DNA of 40,383 bases from Rheinheimera nanhaiensis E407-8 (GCF_000296695.1 NZ_BAFK01000028.1:1-40383); one strand, 5' to 3'; shown: positions 5,411-14,843, counted from the stretch's first letter. Numbers and translations are program-made. Notes: a model not told the origin generated them from the sequence alone.

Positions 5411-6610
5411 TTAACGTTGGCTGTCGTCATAACTGGTTAGCTCAGCCTGATGAAACCGCACAAAAGCGGCGCTTAAATCGGCAAGTAAATCTTCGACATC
5501 TTCCAGGCCGATATGCAGGCGGATTAACGGCCCGCTGTAAGGCCAGGTAGTGGCTGTGCGCAGGTTTTGCACTTTCATCGTAGCGGTAATTAAACTCTCG
5601 TAGCCGCCCCAGGAAAAGCCCATTTTAAAATGCGCCATACCCTCGATAAAGGCTTCAACCTGCTGCTGGCTGCCTTGCTTTAATACAAAGGAAAACAAGC
5701 CATTACTGCCGGAAAAGTCGCGCTTAAAAATGGCATGGCCGGGGTGGCCTGGCAGTGCCGGGTGCAATACCGTTGCTACCTCGGGCCGCTGGCTTAACCA
5801 GTTGGCCACGCTAAGCGCACTTTGCTCGTGCTGCTTTAGCCGTACCGACAACGTGCGCAGGCCGCGCAGCGCGGTGTAGGCGTCGTCGGCCGAGGCGCAA
5901 TAGCCCAGTAAATAGCTGTGTTCACGTAACTGTGGCCAGTGTTTTTCATTGGCGCTGGCGGTGCCCAGCATCACATCAGAGTGGCCGACAATATATTTGG
6001 TGGCCGACTGCACCGACACATCTACCCCCAGCGTAAACGGCTGACATAAAATCGGCGAGGCCCAGGTGTTATCTAAAATGGTAACGATATTATGCTGTTT
6101 AGCCACGGCGGTGATGGCCGGAATATCCTGCATTTCAAAGGTTAACGAACCTGGTGATTCGAGAAAAATGACTTTGGTATTGGGCTTTATCAGGCCGGCG
6201 ATAGCGGCACCGATTTGCGGATCGTAATAGGTGGTTTCAATACCCAGCCCGGTCAACAGTTTGTCACACAGGGCGCGGGTGGGCTCGTAGGCACTGTCGA
6301 CCATTAGCAGATGGTCACCACTTTGCAAAAACGCCAGTAAGGCACCGCTGATGGCGGCAGCCCCGCACGGATACAGCGCGCAGCCAGCCCCGCCTTCTAC
6401 CTCGCAAATGGCTTGCTGCAAAGCAAAGTGGGTGTCGGTGCCTCGCCGGCCATAAAACGGCACCCGGTTACCCCGGTTCAGTGTGGCGTGCTTAAGCTCG
6501 GCAAAGCTGTCAAATACAATAGTCGAGGCCCGCACCAGCGGCGGGTTAACCACTTTGCCGGTGTACTGTTTCGCCCGGCCGGCATGGATCAGCTTAGTGT
6601 CTCGCTTCAT
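5411..6610 (-). CDS. metC: Cystathionine beta-lyase
   Basis: A 399-aa fold-type I PLP enzyme of the Cys/Met metabolism family; length matches E. coli MetC (395). It cleaves cystathionine to homocysteine, pyruvate and ammonia, the second transsulfuration step in methionine synthesis, in the cytosol. Visible residues: Tyr-Gly-Arg at 53-55 (phosphate-binding), Asp180 in 'ILDNTWASP', and the Schiff-base Lys205 in 'SVQSATKYIVGH'. The late 'GFSWGGYESLI' is characteristic of MetC rather than MetB. AGGAT precedes the ATG. A MetJ-like operator lies about 45 bases upstream, so repression by MetJ with S-adenosylmethionine is likely. It is divergent from the TonB receptor gene. Confidence 0.95.
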   Translation of the reverse strand: MKRDTKLIHAGRAKQYTGKVVNPPLVRASTIVFDSFAELKHATLNRGNRVPFYGRRGTDTHFALQQAICEVEGGAGCALYPCGAAAISGALLAFLQSGDHLLMVDSAYEPTRALCDKLLTGLGIETTYYDPQIGAAIAGLIKPNTKVIFLESPGSLTFEMQDIPAITAVAKQHNIVTILDNTWASPILCQPFTLGVDVSVQSATKYIVGHSDVMLGTASANEKHWPQLREHSYLLGYCASADDAYTALRGLRTLSVRLKQHEQSALSVANWLSQRPEVATVLHPALPGHPGHAIFKRDFSGSNGLFSFVLKQGSQQQVEAFIEGMAHFKMGFSWGGYESLITATMKVQNLRTATTWPYSGPLIRLHIGLEDVEDLLADLSAAFVRFHQAELTSYDDSQR

Positions 6611-6654
6611 TTTTTATCCTGTTGGCTGAACTAAAGCGACTAAGGTCGCATATA

Positions 6655-6670
6655 AGACATCTGGACGGCT
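6655..6670. promoter_or_regulatory. MetJ-type operator (two met boxes)
   Basis: AGACATCT followed directly by GGACGGCT: two tandem 8-mers matching the met box AGACGTCT at 7/8 and 6/8 positions. It lies in the metC/TonB-receptor divergent spacer, 45 bases from the metC start. MetJ binds two or more tandem boxes. It may also affect the receptor gene. Confidence 0.65.
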
Positions 6671-6794
6671 ATGCTATAACAAAACCGCTAACATGAGCTA
6701 CAGTTTATAACATCATTCTGTCGTCAGCCGCCATTACCGGCTGAGAGTGGTTCACCATAACGATATCCAGGGTAACAATAAGATGGAGAACACT

Positions 6795-9293
6795 ATGCGC
6801 AACTTTAAACCCGCTGCACTCACCTTGGCGCTGGCTACCGCGTTAGGCGCTCCTTATGCCTGGGCGCAGCAAGCGGCCGATACCGGGGCCAGCGAAGAGC
6901 AGAAAATTGAACAAATTGTGGTAACCGGTACCCGGGTGGCGGGCCGTTCGGTGTCAGATACGGCGGTGCCGATTGATATTGTCGGCGCCGACGCGTTAGA
7001 GCGCGCCGGTAATACCGAGCTAAACCAGGCACTGTCGGTGGCGCTGCCGTCATTTAACTTTCCACGGCCGGGCCTGGCCGATGGCACCGACACCATAAGA
7101 CCGGCGACCTTGCGCGGCTTATCGCCCGATCAGTCACTGGTGCTGGTGAATTCAAAACGCCGCCACGCCGCCTCATTAGTGAATGTTAACGGCACTGTCG
7201 GCCGGGGCGCCTCGGCGGTAGATTTAAACACCATACCCACTGCCGCCATCAGCTCGGTTGAAGTGCTGCGTGATGGCGCCTCAGCGCAGTATGGCTCAGA
7301 TGCGATAGCCGGTGTGCTAAACGTACGGCTGCGCGAAGCCAGCGAAGGGGGTAACTTTACCGCCTCTTATGGTTATCGCGATACCAACTACAGCACGCCA
7401 ACCGACACGCCGCCGGCTGGGGCGACCTGGAGTGCGCCTAACCCCATTTCGCGCTCGGTCAGTGACGGTGAAACCGTAACTTTTTCCGGCTGGAAAGGCT
7501 TTGATCTGGCCGGCCAGGGCTATGTCACTGTATCGGCCGAGTATAAAGATGCCGAACGTACCGAACGCGGTGGCTGGGATTTTCGCCAGCAGTATCCGCT
7601 GGTAAACGGTGCTTTTGACCCACGCGAGCAAGAGATTAACCGTTTTAACGCCTGGTATGGCGAGCCGCAAATTGAGCAGCTGACGCTGTTCGTCAATACC
7701 GGTATTGATATAGGCCCGGGCAAGTTTTACAGCTGGCTCAGCTATCAGGACAGAGCGGCCAAATCCGGTGGTTTTTATCGCCGGGCGCTGGATGACCGCA
7801 ATGTGATTGAAGTGCACCCGGACGGCTTCTTGCCCATTATTGCGCCAGACGTAACCGACACCAGCTCGGCCATTGGTTATGAGTGGGACAGTGGCGACTG
7901 GAGCTTTGATACCTCCTTGGTGTACGGTTTTAACCAGATGGAATTTACCATTGAAAACACCGTTAACCGCTCTATTGGCCCGAGCAGTAAAACCGAGTTT
8001 GATGCCGGTGGCTTTAATTACGACCAGCTGGTGGGTAACTTTTCGGCGGTCACCTCGTTTGACGTGGCGGCACTGGCATCACCGGTGAATATTGCCATGG
8101 GCGCCGAGTGGCGGCGGGAAAACTACAGCATTTTTGCCGGTGAGCCCGATTCTTACCGTAACGGCGGTGTACTGCTGCCCAATGGCAGCCCGACACAAAG
8201 CGGCGCGCAGGTATTTCCTGGCTTTCGCCCGGCCAATCAGGTTAACGAGCACCGCACCGCTGTGGGTGTGTTTGTCGACTTAGAAGCCAACCTGACTGAT
8301 CAGATGTTGGGCTCGGTGGCCGTGCGGGCGGAAGATTACTCTGACTTTGGCAGTAACCTTACCGGCAAGTTAGCGCTGCGCTACGATATCAGCGACAGTT
8401 TTGCCCTGCGTGGCTCGGTGCAAAATGGCTTTAGGGCGCCATCGCTGCAGCAGCAGTTCTTCACCAGTACCTCCACCAACTTTATTAATGGCGTGCCCTT
8501 TGACATTACCACCTTCCCGGTCAACGATCCGGTCGCCGTGGCCTTAGGTGCCAAACCGCTGGATGCCGAAGAGTCAACCAACTTCTCGATTGGTACTGTA
8601 CTGCGGTTGGGCGATGTGTCTATTACCATAGACGGTTACCGGATCGACATTGATGATCGCATAGTGCTGTCAGAAAACCTGACCGCCGCCAATGTGCGCG
8701 ACTATCTGTCTGATCAAGGCTTTATTGGTATTGGTGGTGGCCGTTTCTTTATTAACGGTGTAGACACCGAAACCACCGGTGTCGATGTGGTGGTAAACTG
8801 GAACCTGCCCACAGTTGCCAGTGGCGACTTCGATTTGACGCTGGTGGCCAACGTTAACTCGACCGACGTTACGGCAGTACCGCAAACGGCAGAACTGGCC
8901 GCACTGGATCCGGCACCTGAGCTGTTTGGCCGCATTAATGTGCTGACCTTTGAAGAGGGTACGCCAAAAAACAAACTGGGCGCCATCGTCAACTGGACGA
9001 TGGAAAACCTGGGCGTTACCCTGCGGGCTACCCGCTACGGTGAAGTGTTAACCCCGGGCACCTCAGCCGAGCGCGATTTTACCCTAAGTGCAAAAACGCT
9101 GGTGGATCTTGAAGGCCGCATCGACATTACCGACAACTGGCGGTTAGCGGTGGGCATGGACAACCTGTTTGATCAGTACCCCGATGCGTTTCCGGTGGTG
9201 TTAAACGGTACCGGTAATACGCCGTTTTCTAACTACTCACCGTTTGGCCGCTCTGGCCGGCTGGTATACGGTAAAGTCAGTTATAACTTTTAG
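6795..9293 (+). CDS. TonB-dependent outer-membrane receptor
   Basis: An 832-aa outer-membrane transporter. A signal peptide (residues 1-24, hydrophobic core TLALATALGAPYAWA) is followed by a TonB box-like 'EQIVVTGTRV', a plug domain (about 45-160, with 'LRGLSPDQSLVLVNSKRRH' and 'SVEVLRDGASAQYGSDAIAG'), then a long beta-barrel ending in aromatic Phe ('GKVSYNF'). ATG 6795 is preferred because GGAG sits six bases upstream; ATG 6783 has no good site. The substrate is unknown. The plug resembles the large Alteromonadales-type receptors for diverse nutrients. The divergent metC and the MetJ boxes hint at sulfur or cobalamin links, but this is inference. Confidence 0.9.
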   Translation: MRNFKPAALTLALATALGAPYAWAQQAADTGASEEQKIEQIVVTGTRVAGRSVSDTAVPIDIVGADALERAGNTELNQALSVALPSFNFPRPGLADGTDTIRPATLRGLSPDQSLVLVNSKRRHAASLVNVNGTVGRGASAVDLNTIPTAAISSVEVLRDGASAQYGSDAIAGVLNVRLREASEGGNFTASYGYRDTNYSTPTDTPPAGATWSAPNPISRSVSDGETVTFSGWKGFDLAGQGYVTVSAEYKDAERTERGGWDFRQQYPLVNGAFDPREQEINRFNAWYGEPQIEQLTLFVNTGIDIGPGKFYSWLSYQDRAAKSGGFYRRALDDRNVIEVHPDGFLPIIAPDVTDTSSAIGYEWDSGDWSFDTSLVYGFNQMEFTIENTVNRSIGPSSKTEFDAGGFNYDQLVGNFSAVTSFDVAALASPVNIAMGAEWRRENYSIFAGEPDSYRNGGVLLPNGSPTQSGAQVFPGFRPANQVNEHRTAVGVFVDLEANLTDQMLGSVAVRAEDYSDFGSNLTGKLALRYDISDSFALRGSVQNGFRAPSLQQQFFTSTSTNFINGVPFDITTFPVNDPVAVALGAKPLDAEESTNFSIGTVLRLGDVSITIDGYRIDIDDRIVLSENLTAANVRDYLSDQGFIGIGGGRFFINGVDTETTGVDVVVNWNLPTVASGDFDLTLVANVNSTDVTAVPQTAELAALDPAPELFGRINVLTFEEGTPKNKLGAIVNWTMENLGVTLRATRYGEVLTPGTSAERDFTLSAKTLVDLEGRIDITDNWRLAVGMDNLFDQYPDAFPVVLNGTGNTPFSNYSPFGRSGRLVYGKVSYNF

Positions 9294-9307
9294 TGAAGCG
9301 GTTAAGC

Positions 9308-9333
9308 AAAAGGCGCCAGTTGGCGCCTTTTTT
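9308..9333 (+). terminator. Rho-independent terminator after the TonB receptor
   Basis: AAAAGGCGCC-AGTT-GGCGCCTTTT with a following T run: a 10-bp stem, 4-base loop. It lies between two convergent genes and may act for both. Confidence 0.9.
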
Positions 9334-10102
9334 ACTGCAATACCGGCAGTTCAGCAGCTGCCGCCAGGTATTCTAATTGTGGCCTGGCAAAATAATACCC
9401 CTGAAAATAGCGAATGCCCACTGAGCTTAAATAAGCCAATTCGGCTTTGCTTTCGATGCCCTCTGCCAGCACCTTGGTGCCCTGTAACTCGCATTGGGCA
9501 AGGGTTTGCTCGACAATAAACTGCTTCGCCGGGTGCTGCTCAATATGACGAATAAGCTGCATATCCAGCTTTAAAATATCGGGCTTTAGCTCTGTTAACC
9601 AATCCAGCGTGGCATAGCCTGCGCCGTAATCGTCAATCGCCGTTTGAAAACCGCGCTTGGCATAACTTCTGAAAATGCGGTTTAAATGGTCTTTATCCGG
9701 AATTTGCTCGCCTTCGGTGACTTCAAAAATCAGCTTGGTCAGGTCAAAACCATATAAATCTGCCGCTTCGATGGTGGCTTTAATGCAGGTGTCCGGGTTG
9801 TATACCGCATTGGGTAAAAAGTTGATATTTAAAAAGGCATTGCAGCCCAGTTTGGCCGCAGTTTCTATCGCCTTTACCCGACAGGCCTGGTCGAAATAGT
9901 ATTTGTTGTTATCGTTAATATGTGAAAACACCCAGCCAGCGCCCTCGCCTTCTGGCCCACGTACCAGCGCTTCGTAGGCAAAAATGCTTTTGCTCTGCCA
10001 GTCGATAATAGGCTGAAACGCCATGCGGATTTGAAAGCCTAAATCCTTACCAGTTAAACAATCACTGCAGGTCTGTTGCTTGATACTGTCGGGGAAATGC
10101 AT
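9332..10102 (-). CDS. Stand-alone EAL-domain cyclic-di-GMP phosphodiesterase
   Basis: A 256-aa protein made almost wholly of one EAL domain. Metal and catalytic positions look intact: Glu44 in 'EALVRG', Asn in 'LNINFLP' (about 92-98), Glu in 'FEVTEGE' (about 125), Asp-Asp in 'IDDYGAGYATLDWL' (about 151), Lys in 'ILKLDMQLI' (about 175), Glu in 'LAEGIES' (about 213) and the closing 'QGYYFARP'. It is therefore likely an active enzyme hydrolysing c-di-GMP to pGpG. There is no GGDEF, PAS or membrane part; the N-terminus carries a CxxC (Cys12, Cys15) that could bind metal or sense redox state. It is monocistronic in appearance. Confidence 0.9.
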   Translation of the reverse strand: MHFPDSIKQQTCSDCLTGKDLGFQIRMAFQPIIDWQSKSIFAYEALVRGPEGEGAGWVFSHINDNNKYYFDQACRVKAIETAAKLGCNAFLNINFLPNAVYNPDTCIKATIEAADLYGFDLTKLIFEVTEGEQIPDKDHLNRIFRSYAKRGFQTAIDDYGAGYATLDWLTELKPDILKLDMQLIRHIEQHPAKQFIVEQTLAQCELQGTKVLAEGIESKAELAYLSSVGIRYFQGYYFARPQLEYLAAAAELPVLQ

Positions 10103-10185
10103 AGACGAACGGGTTAGTTAAGCAAACACTGCATCGACTTTAGCGCCCCTGCGCCTAAGTTGCCAGTTTTTATCAGCTTATTGCG

Positions 10186-10827
10186 TTAATTTGGCCGGCC
10201 GCCGCGCTTAAGTGCACTGGCATAACAGCGTATTAACCGCCCGGCTGCCGCCGCTGCTGTGGCGCCAAAGGCCACTACGCCATCTTCATGGCCGGCCATA
10301 GTAAAAATACCCTGCTGCAATACGGCGGTTTGGGCAAATAACCTGGCCACTTCTTCGGTCATCGCCACTGTGCCATACGGCACCTGTGCCTGGGTTTGCG
10401 CCAGCCCAAGCGCAGCGGCCTGCTGCCAAATGGCCGGACAATGGGCATGAATAATAAAGTGAATATCTGCATTTAACTGATACAACTGACCATGTGTCAT
10501 CGCCTCAGACGAGGGCTTGGTTTGCCCTAGCGCCACGATACGGTTTTGCGCTGGCTGACACTGCGTGACCAGCGCGTAATCCGCGGCCGTCATATTGGCA
10601 ATGCCACCGGTTTGGCTCCCACTGATGATAAACTGATTGCCACTGCCATAACGCTGGCTGATATTGCCAAAACCATAGTTGTCATAACGCGTGGGCGTTT
10701 GGCCCAGCATGCCCAGCTGCAGCATGATAGTGCGCCAGCTATTTAGCTCTGCCACATCCTCTGCGGTTAGCGCCGTCTGCTGCTGATATTGCAACTGAAA
10801 TTTTATGACCCCTTCTTGCTCTGCCAT
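10186..10827 (-). CDS. Class II aldolase/adducin-family protein
   Basis: A 213-aa protein with the class II aldolase fold (L-fuculose-phosphate aldolase / methylthioribulose dehydratase superfamily). Zinc-binding His127 and His129 appear in '[11 protein letters not shown]'; a third ligand is likely in '[11 protein letters not shown]' (about residue 175). Glu108 in '[10 protein letters not shown]' fits the catalytic acidic position. '[12 protein letters not shown]' and '[10 protein letters not shown]' are the usual substrate-loop positions. Substrate cannot be told: members act on sugar phosphates or similar aldols. It is divergent from ubiD, sharing a 135-bp spacer, and has no obvious operon partner. 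Confidence 0.85.
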   Translation of the reverse strand: MAEQEGVIKFQLQYQQQTALTAEDVAELNSWRTIMLQLGMLGQTPTRYDNYGFGNISQRYGSGNQFIISGSQTGGIANMTAADYALVTQCQPAQNRIVALGQTKPSSEAMTHGQLYQLNADIHFIIHAHCPAIWQQAAALGLAQTQAQVPYGTVAMTEEVARLFAQTAVLQQGIFTMAGHEDGVVAFGATAAAAAGRLIRCYASALKRGGRPN

Positions 10828-10908
10828 CGTATAAACCGCTGTTTTGTTTTACACCGGCTTAGTATAAAACGCGCCGCCCGCCAGCCCCAGCCGCTTAGCA
10901 GGCTAAAA

Positions 10909-10937
10909 CTGGTAAGGCCGACACAGAGCTGTATAAT
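10909..10937 (+). promoter_or_regulatory. Likely ubiD promoter
   Basis: A perfect TATAAT at 10932-10937, 25 bases before the start codon; the -35 at 10909-10914 (CTGGTA) is weak with 17-bp spacing. Confidence 0.55.
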
Positions 10938-10962
10938 AGCCGGCATTGACCTAAATGGCCTG

Positions 10963-12459
10963 ATGGCGAGCATGAAATATAAAGACTTACGCGATTTTAT
11001 TGCCCAGCTGGAGCAGCGTGGCGAACTGGTGCGGGTAAAGGCCGAGGTAAGCCCGGTACTGGAAATGACCGAAATTGCCGACCGCACCTTACGCGCCGGC
11101 GGCCCGGCCCTGCTGTTTGAAAACGTCACCGGCCACAGCATGCCGGTACTGGCAAACCTGTTTGGCACCCCGCAGCGGGTAGCGCTGGGCATGGGTCAGG
11201 AAGATGTTAGCGCACTGCGCGAAGTGGGCAAGTTACTGGCGTTTTTAAAAGAGCCAGAGCCACCCAAAGGCTTAAAAGACGCCTTTAGCAAGCTGCCTAT
11301 TTTTAAGCAGGTGCTGAATATGTCGCCCAGGCAGGTGAAAAAAGCCGCCTGTCAGGAACTGGTATTAACTGGCGAGCAGGTGGATTTAACCCGGCTGCCG
11401 ATAATGACCTGCTGGCCCGGCGATGCAGCGCCGCTGATCACCTGGGGTTTAACGGTGACCAAGGGCCCGCATAAAGCGCGGCAGAATTTAGGCATTTACC
11501 GCCAGCAGCTGCTGGGTAAAAACAAACTGATCATGCGCTGGTTATCGCACCGCGGCGGTGCGCTGGATTTTTTTGAGTTTCAAAAAGCCAACCCCGGGCA
11601 AAACTACCCGGTATCGGTGGCGCTGGGCGCAGACCCGGCCACCATTTTAGGTGCAGTAACCCCGGTACCGGATACCTTATCGGAATACGGCTTTGCCGGC
11701 CTGCTGCGTGGTGATAACACTGAAGTGGTCAAATGCATTAGTAATGATTTACAGGTACCGGCCAGCGCTGAAATTGTACTGGAAGGCTATATCGCCCCAG
11801 GCGAAATGGCGCCCGAAGGCCCGTACGGCGACCATACCGGTTATTACAATGAAGTGGATAACTTCCCGGTATTTACCGTGACGCACCTTACCATGCGTAA
11901 GGAGCCGATTTACCACAGCACCTACACCGGCCGGCCACCGGATGAACCTGCTATTTTGGGCGTGGCATTAAATGAAGTGTTTGTGCCGATTTTGCAAAAG
12001 CAATTTCCGGAAATTACCGACTTTTATCTGCCGCCGGAAGGCTGCTCTTACCGCTTAGCGGTAGTGACCATGAAAAAGCAATACCCTGGGCATGCCAAGC
12101 GGGTGATGATGGGCGTGTGGTCTTTCCTGCGCCAGTTTATGTACACCAAGTTTGTCATTGTCTGCGACGATGATATTAATGCCCGTGACTGGCAGGACGT
12201 GATTTGGGCCATTACCACCCGGATGGATCCGGCGCGCGACACCACGCTGATAGAAAATACGCCAATCGATTATCTCGATTTTGCTTCACCGGTATCCGGC
12301 TTAGGCTCAAAAATGGGCCTGGATGCTACCAACAAATGGCCGGGCGAAACCACACGCGAATGGGGCGAGCCGATTGTAATGGACGAGGCGATAAAACAGC
12401 GCATCGACAGCATCTGGCACAGCCTGGGTATTCCTCTGCCGGCCAGGGAGCACAGCTAA
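10963..12459 (+). CDS. ubiD: 4-hydroxy-3-polyprenylbenzoate decarboxylase
   Basis: A 498-aa protein (E. coli UbiD is 497) that follows the E. coli sequence closely throughout. It removes the carboxyl group of 3-polyprenyl-4-hydroxybenzoate in ubiquinone synthesis, using prenylated FMN made by UbiX. Recognisable stretches are '[20 protein letters not shown]', '[20 protein letters not shown]', '[13 protein letters not shown]' with the metal/prFMN-site residues, and '[17 protein letters not shown]'. ATG 10963 gives Met-Ala-Ser-Met-Lys-Tyr-Lys, matching the E. coli N-terminus; an upstream extension lacks homology. Its stop overlaps the next start (TAATG), so it heads an operon with the ferredoxin and fre. 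Confidence 0.97.
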   Translation: MASMKYKDLRDFIAQLEQRGELVRVKAEVSPVLEMTEIADRTLRAGGPALLFENVTGHSMPVLANLFGTPQRVALGMGQEDVSALREVGKLLAFLKEPEPPKGLKDAFSKLPIFKQVLNMSPRQVKKAACQELVLTGEQVDLTRLPIMTCWPGDAAPLITWGLTVTKGPHKARQNLGIYRQQLLGKNKLIMRWLSHRGGALDFFEFQKANPGQNYPVSVALGADPATILGAVTPVPDTLSEYGFAGLLRGDNTEVVKCISNDLQVPASAEIVLEGYIAPGEMAPEGPYGDHTGYYNEVDNFPVFTVTHLTMRKEPIYHSTYTGRPPDEPAILGVALNEVFVPILQKQFPEITDFYLPPEGCSYRLAVVTMKKQYPGHAKRVMMGVWSFLRQFMYTKFVIVCDDDINARDWQDVIWAITTRMDPARDTTLIENTPIDYLDFASPVSGLGSKMGLDATNKWPGETTREWGEPIVMDEAIKQRIDSIWHSLGIPLPAREHS

Positions 12460-12737
12460 TGACACATCTGGTGACCATAGCACCGGCCCAGCTTAGTTTT
12501 GCCGTGCATGAGGGTGAAACAGTGCTGGAGGCAGCGCTGCGCAATGGTATCGATTTTCCCAACCGCTGCCGGCAGGGCGTCTGCACCAGCTGTGTTTGTA
12601 AACTAACCAGTGGCGAGGTACGTTACGCCGAACCGCAACCGCTGACTGAACTGGACAAACAACAGCAGTTTACCTACTGTTGTTTAGCCTATCCCTGTAC
12701 CGATTTGGTTTTGCACCACCCTTTTATCCGTGGCTAA
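12459..12737 (+). CDS. 2Fe-2S ferredoxin (plant type)
   Basis: A 92-aa [2Fe-2S] ferredoxin. Cluster ligands are Cys37, Cys42 and Cys45 in 'NRCRQGVCTSC' (Cx4Cx2C) and Cys74 or Cys75 in 'FTYCCLAYP', with the usual ~29-residue gap. It overlaps ubiD by one base and the next gene follows by 25 bases, so the three are surely co-transcribed. In many oxygenase reductases this domain is fused to a flavin reductase domain like the one encoded next; here they are separate chains. It probably passes electrons from Fre-type flavin reductase to an unknown acceptor, possibly a ubiquinone hydroxylase or ribonucleotide reductase cluster (YfaE-like). Those acceptors are guesses. Confidence 0.88.
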   Translation: MTHLVTIAPAQLSFAVHEGETVLEAALRNGIDFPNRCRQGVCTSCVCKLTSGEVRYAEPQPLTELDKQQQFTYCCLAYPCTDLVLHHPFIRG

Positions 12738-12762
12738 GCGACAGGCCCACGCTGAGAGCATT

Positions 12763-13470
12763 ATGACAACAACTTTGTGTACCGTAGATTTAATTGAAGC
12801 CTTAACGCCCACCGTCAACCGGGTGCTGTTAACCCCTAATACACCGGTCAGCTTTAGCAGCGGCCAGTATTTACAGCTGTGTTTAACCGACAGCGACAAA
12901 AGGCCATTTTCCATTGCCAGCATTCCGGGCGCTAAACAGCTGGAGCTGCATATTGGCGGCAGCGTGAATGATCAATATGCCAGCCAGGCGTTGGCGCATT
13001 TGCTGCAACAATATCAGCTACAGCAGCCAGTACTGGCCGAAATTGGCTTAGGCCAGGCACAGTTTCGCGCCGACAGCGAGCGGCCGGTAATTTTAGTTGC
13101 CGGCGGCACCGGTTTTTCCTACGTGTACAGCATTGCACAAAGCATCGCCGCCGCTAAGCTGGACCAGCCGGTATTTGTTTATTGGGGCGTGCGCGAGCAA
13201 AGTGCACTCTATCACGCCAGCGTAATGCAGCAGTGGGCCGCCCAACACAGCAAATACCGCTTTATTCCGGTAGTGCAGCAGCCGGATACCAACTGGCAGG
13301 GCAGAACCGGTATGGTACACCAAGCCGTGTTAGAGGATTTTATCTCGCTGGAGGCCTACGATATTTATGTCGCCGGGCCTTTTGCCATGGCCGGTGTAGT
13401 GCGCGACGCCTTTATTGAGCAAGGCGCCCACCGCGAGCATATGTACGCCGATGCTTTTGCCTATATCTGA
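12763..13470 (+). CDS. fre: NAD(P)H-flavin reductase
   Basis: A 235-aa ferredoxin-NADP reductase-superfamily enzyme (E. coli Fre is 233) that reduces free FMN/FAD/riboflavin with NAD(P)H. 'DKRPFSIASIP' (flavin-binding RPFS motif, about 46-56), 'LHIGGSVND', the nucleotide-binding 'VILVAGGTGFSYVYSI' (about 106-121), 'VYWGVRE' and the C-terminal 'YADAFAYI' match E. coli Fre. ATG 12763 matches the E. coli start (Met-Thr-Thr-x-Leu-Cys); a GTG at 12730 is in frame but overlaps the ferredoxin. ubiD and fre are also neighbours in E. coli; the ferredoxin between them is the difference. Confidence 0.95.
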   Translation: MTTTLCTVDLIEALTPTVNRVLLTPNTPVSFSSGQYLQLCLTDSDKRPFSIASIPGAKQLELHIGGSVNDQYASQALAHLLQQYQLQQPVLAEIGLGQAQFRADSERPVILVAGGTGFSYVYSIAQSIAAAKLDQPVFVYWGVREQSALYHASVMQQWAAQHSKYRFIPVVQQPDTNWQGRTGMVHQAVLEDFISLEAYDIYVAGPFAMAGVVRDAFIEQGAHREHMYADAFAYI

Positions 13471-13475
13471 TAGCA

Positions 13476-13498
13476 AAAACGCCCGTAACGGGCGTTTT
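13476..13498 (+). terminator. Terminator after fre
   Basis: AAAACGCCCG-TAA-CGGGCGTTTT, a 10-bp stem with a T-rich tail on either strand. It also lies just past the end of the convergent TonB-C/Sel1 gene. Confidence 0.9.
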
Positions 13499-13523
13499 GT
13501 TTACGACTGCAACAGCGCTGCCA

Positions 13524-14843
13524 TTACATAAACTGCTGTTTCATTTCTTTGGCTGGTTGGTAGTTTTTCGCTATCGCCTGCTCCAGCAACTGCATGCCTT
13601 GCTCACGCTGGCCTTCTAGGATTAAGCGGGTACCAGCCCAGGCCATTACCTCGCCGTCTTGCTGCGCCAGCAGATAATTCTCCCACTGGGTGTTATGTGC
13701 TGCCATCACCCGCTGCGCTTCCAGGTTGCCATTTTTGGCTGCCTGCTCCCACCAAAACATCGCCGACATAGAGGCGGGAGCGGTAACGGACGGCACAACA
13801 GCAACGCGTCTGGAGCGCTGATCCGCATGCCGGTACAAGCGGTACACATCGGACTCGACTTTGCCTTCAAGCTTATGTCCAATCAGGCTGCTAAGGGTGC
13901 TCTTGCTATCAAACTCTGTTCTGAGCTGCTCGGTAATAACACCCTGCTGATCTACCCTAACTACGGCATAACCCCAAAACCCGTCCAAATCTGCCTTTAA
14001 ATGGGCACGGTTTTTATAAATACTAAAATCGGGCTGAGCTGACAATGGCAAGTCAGGATCGAACCAGAAACCATTATGGCTTTGTATTTCCAGCAACGAC
14101 AGTAAGGTACCTAAGACAAACTGATACTGCGGCGCACCAGCCGACGCAAATTGCCACAGCTGGTGTTTTTGCTCCAGCTTTTCTATCTCAGACACTTTGG
14201 TAATACCATCGCCTAACGAGTAATCCAGCCGCACCTTTAACATGTGCTTGGCACCGGTTGCTTCATATTGCCAACGTTTAACCGCACGCATGGCAGACTT
14301 GTTAAACACCTTTTCCGGATAAGCGTCTAGGGTGTCGATTGCAGTGACCTGGCCGGCTTCATCGACCAAAAATCTTAAGGTGACGTAACCAAACAATCCT
14401 TTACGCGCCGCTTCCATCGGGTAGTCCGGTGCTACCCGCTTGACCGGCTCAGGCAACACCTTTTCAGGTGATTTTTCCAGTGATATCGGCTGTATTGTCA
14501 CAGCCCTTTGCAGTCGGGCAAGCTGTGATTCCGCCTGACTGAGTTGTTCCGCATTTAACTCGGCTTGAATCTGTGTCAGCAGCTGCTCGGCTTGTGGATG
14601 CTTTAGCGCCGCTGCCAACTTAAAATAAGCCAGTGCAGAGGTCAGATCTTTATCTTGCCCTTCGCCCTGATAAGCCATTACCCCCAGGTTAAAAGCGGCC
14701 AGCTCATTGCCCAGTGGTAATAGTTCAGCAAACTGCTGCTGCGCCTCGGCATAATTTTTCTGCTCATAGGCCTTTAACGCATCCAGCATATCGGCCTGCA
14801 CTGTGCTACAACACAGTAACGCCAACCCCAGCCACTTTTTCAT
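13524..14843 (-). CDS. Periplasmic TonB-C/Sel1-repeat protein, copy 1
   Basis: A 439-aa exported protein. Signal peptide at 1-18 (KKWLGLALLCCSTVQA); Sel1/TPR-type helices at about 18-90 ('ALKAYEQKNYAEAQQQFAEL', 'AAFNLGVMAYQGEGQDKDLT'); a TonB C-terminal-like domain at about 130-210 ('APDYPMEAARKGLFGYVTLR', 'RWQYEATG'); then a unique region and a last Sel1-like helix pair ('MFWWEQAAKNGNLEAQRVMA'). The start at 14843 has an AGGGG ribosome site and yields the clean signal peptide. Unlike true TonB there is no membrane anchor, so it is probably a soluble periplasmic partner, not an energy transducer. It is a tandem paralog of the next gene. Confidence 0.82.
   Translation of the reverse strand: MKKWLGLALLCCSTVQADMLDALKAYEQKNYAEAQQQFAELLPLGNELAAFNLGVMAYQGEGQDKDLTSALAYFKLAAALKHPQAEQLLTQIQAELNAEQLSQAESQLARLQRAVTIQPISLEKSPEKVLPEPVKRVAPDYPMEAARKGLFGYVTLRFLVDEAGQVTAIDTLDAYPEKVFNKSAMRAVKRWQYEATGAKHMLKVRLDYSLGDGITKVSEIEKLEQKHQLWQFASAGAPQYQFVLGTLLSLLEIQSHNGFWFDPDLPLSAQPDFSIYKNRAHLKADLDGFWGYAVVRVDQQGVITEQLRTEFDSKSTLSSLIGHKLEGKVESDVYRLYRHADQRSRRVAVVPSVTAPASMSAMFWWEQAAKNGNLEAQRVMAAHNTQWENYLLAQQDGEVMAWAGTRLILEGQREQGMQLLEQAIAKNYQPAKEMKQQFM

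Noticed and set aside
6741..6775. CTGAGA next to a small hairpin upstream of the TonB receptor, resembling part of a TPP riboswitch
   Set aside because: The other conserved TPP blocks (the GAACCTGAT-like and the closing pyrophosphate-sensing parts) are absent.
7317..7817. A long antisense reading frame (166 codons) inside the TonB receptor gene
   Set aside because: It is fully covered by a clear receptor gene, has no family resemblance and reflects GC-rich codon bias.
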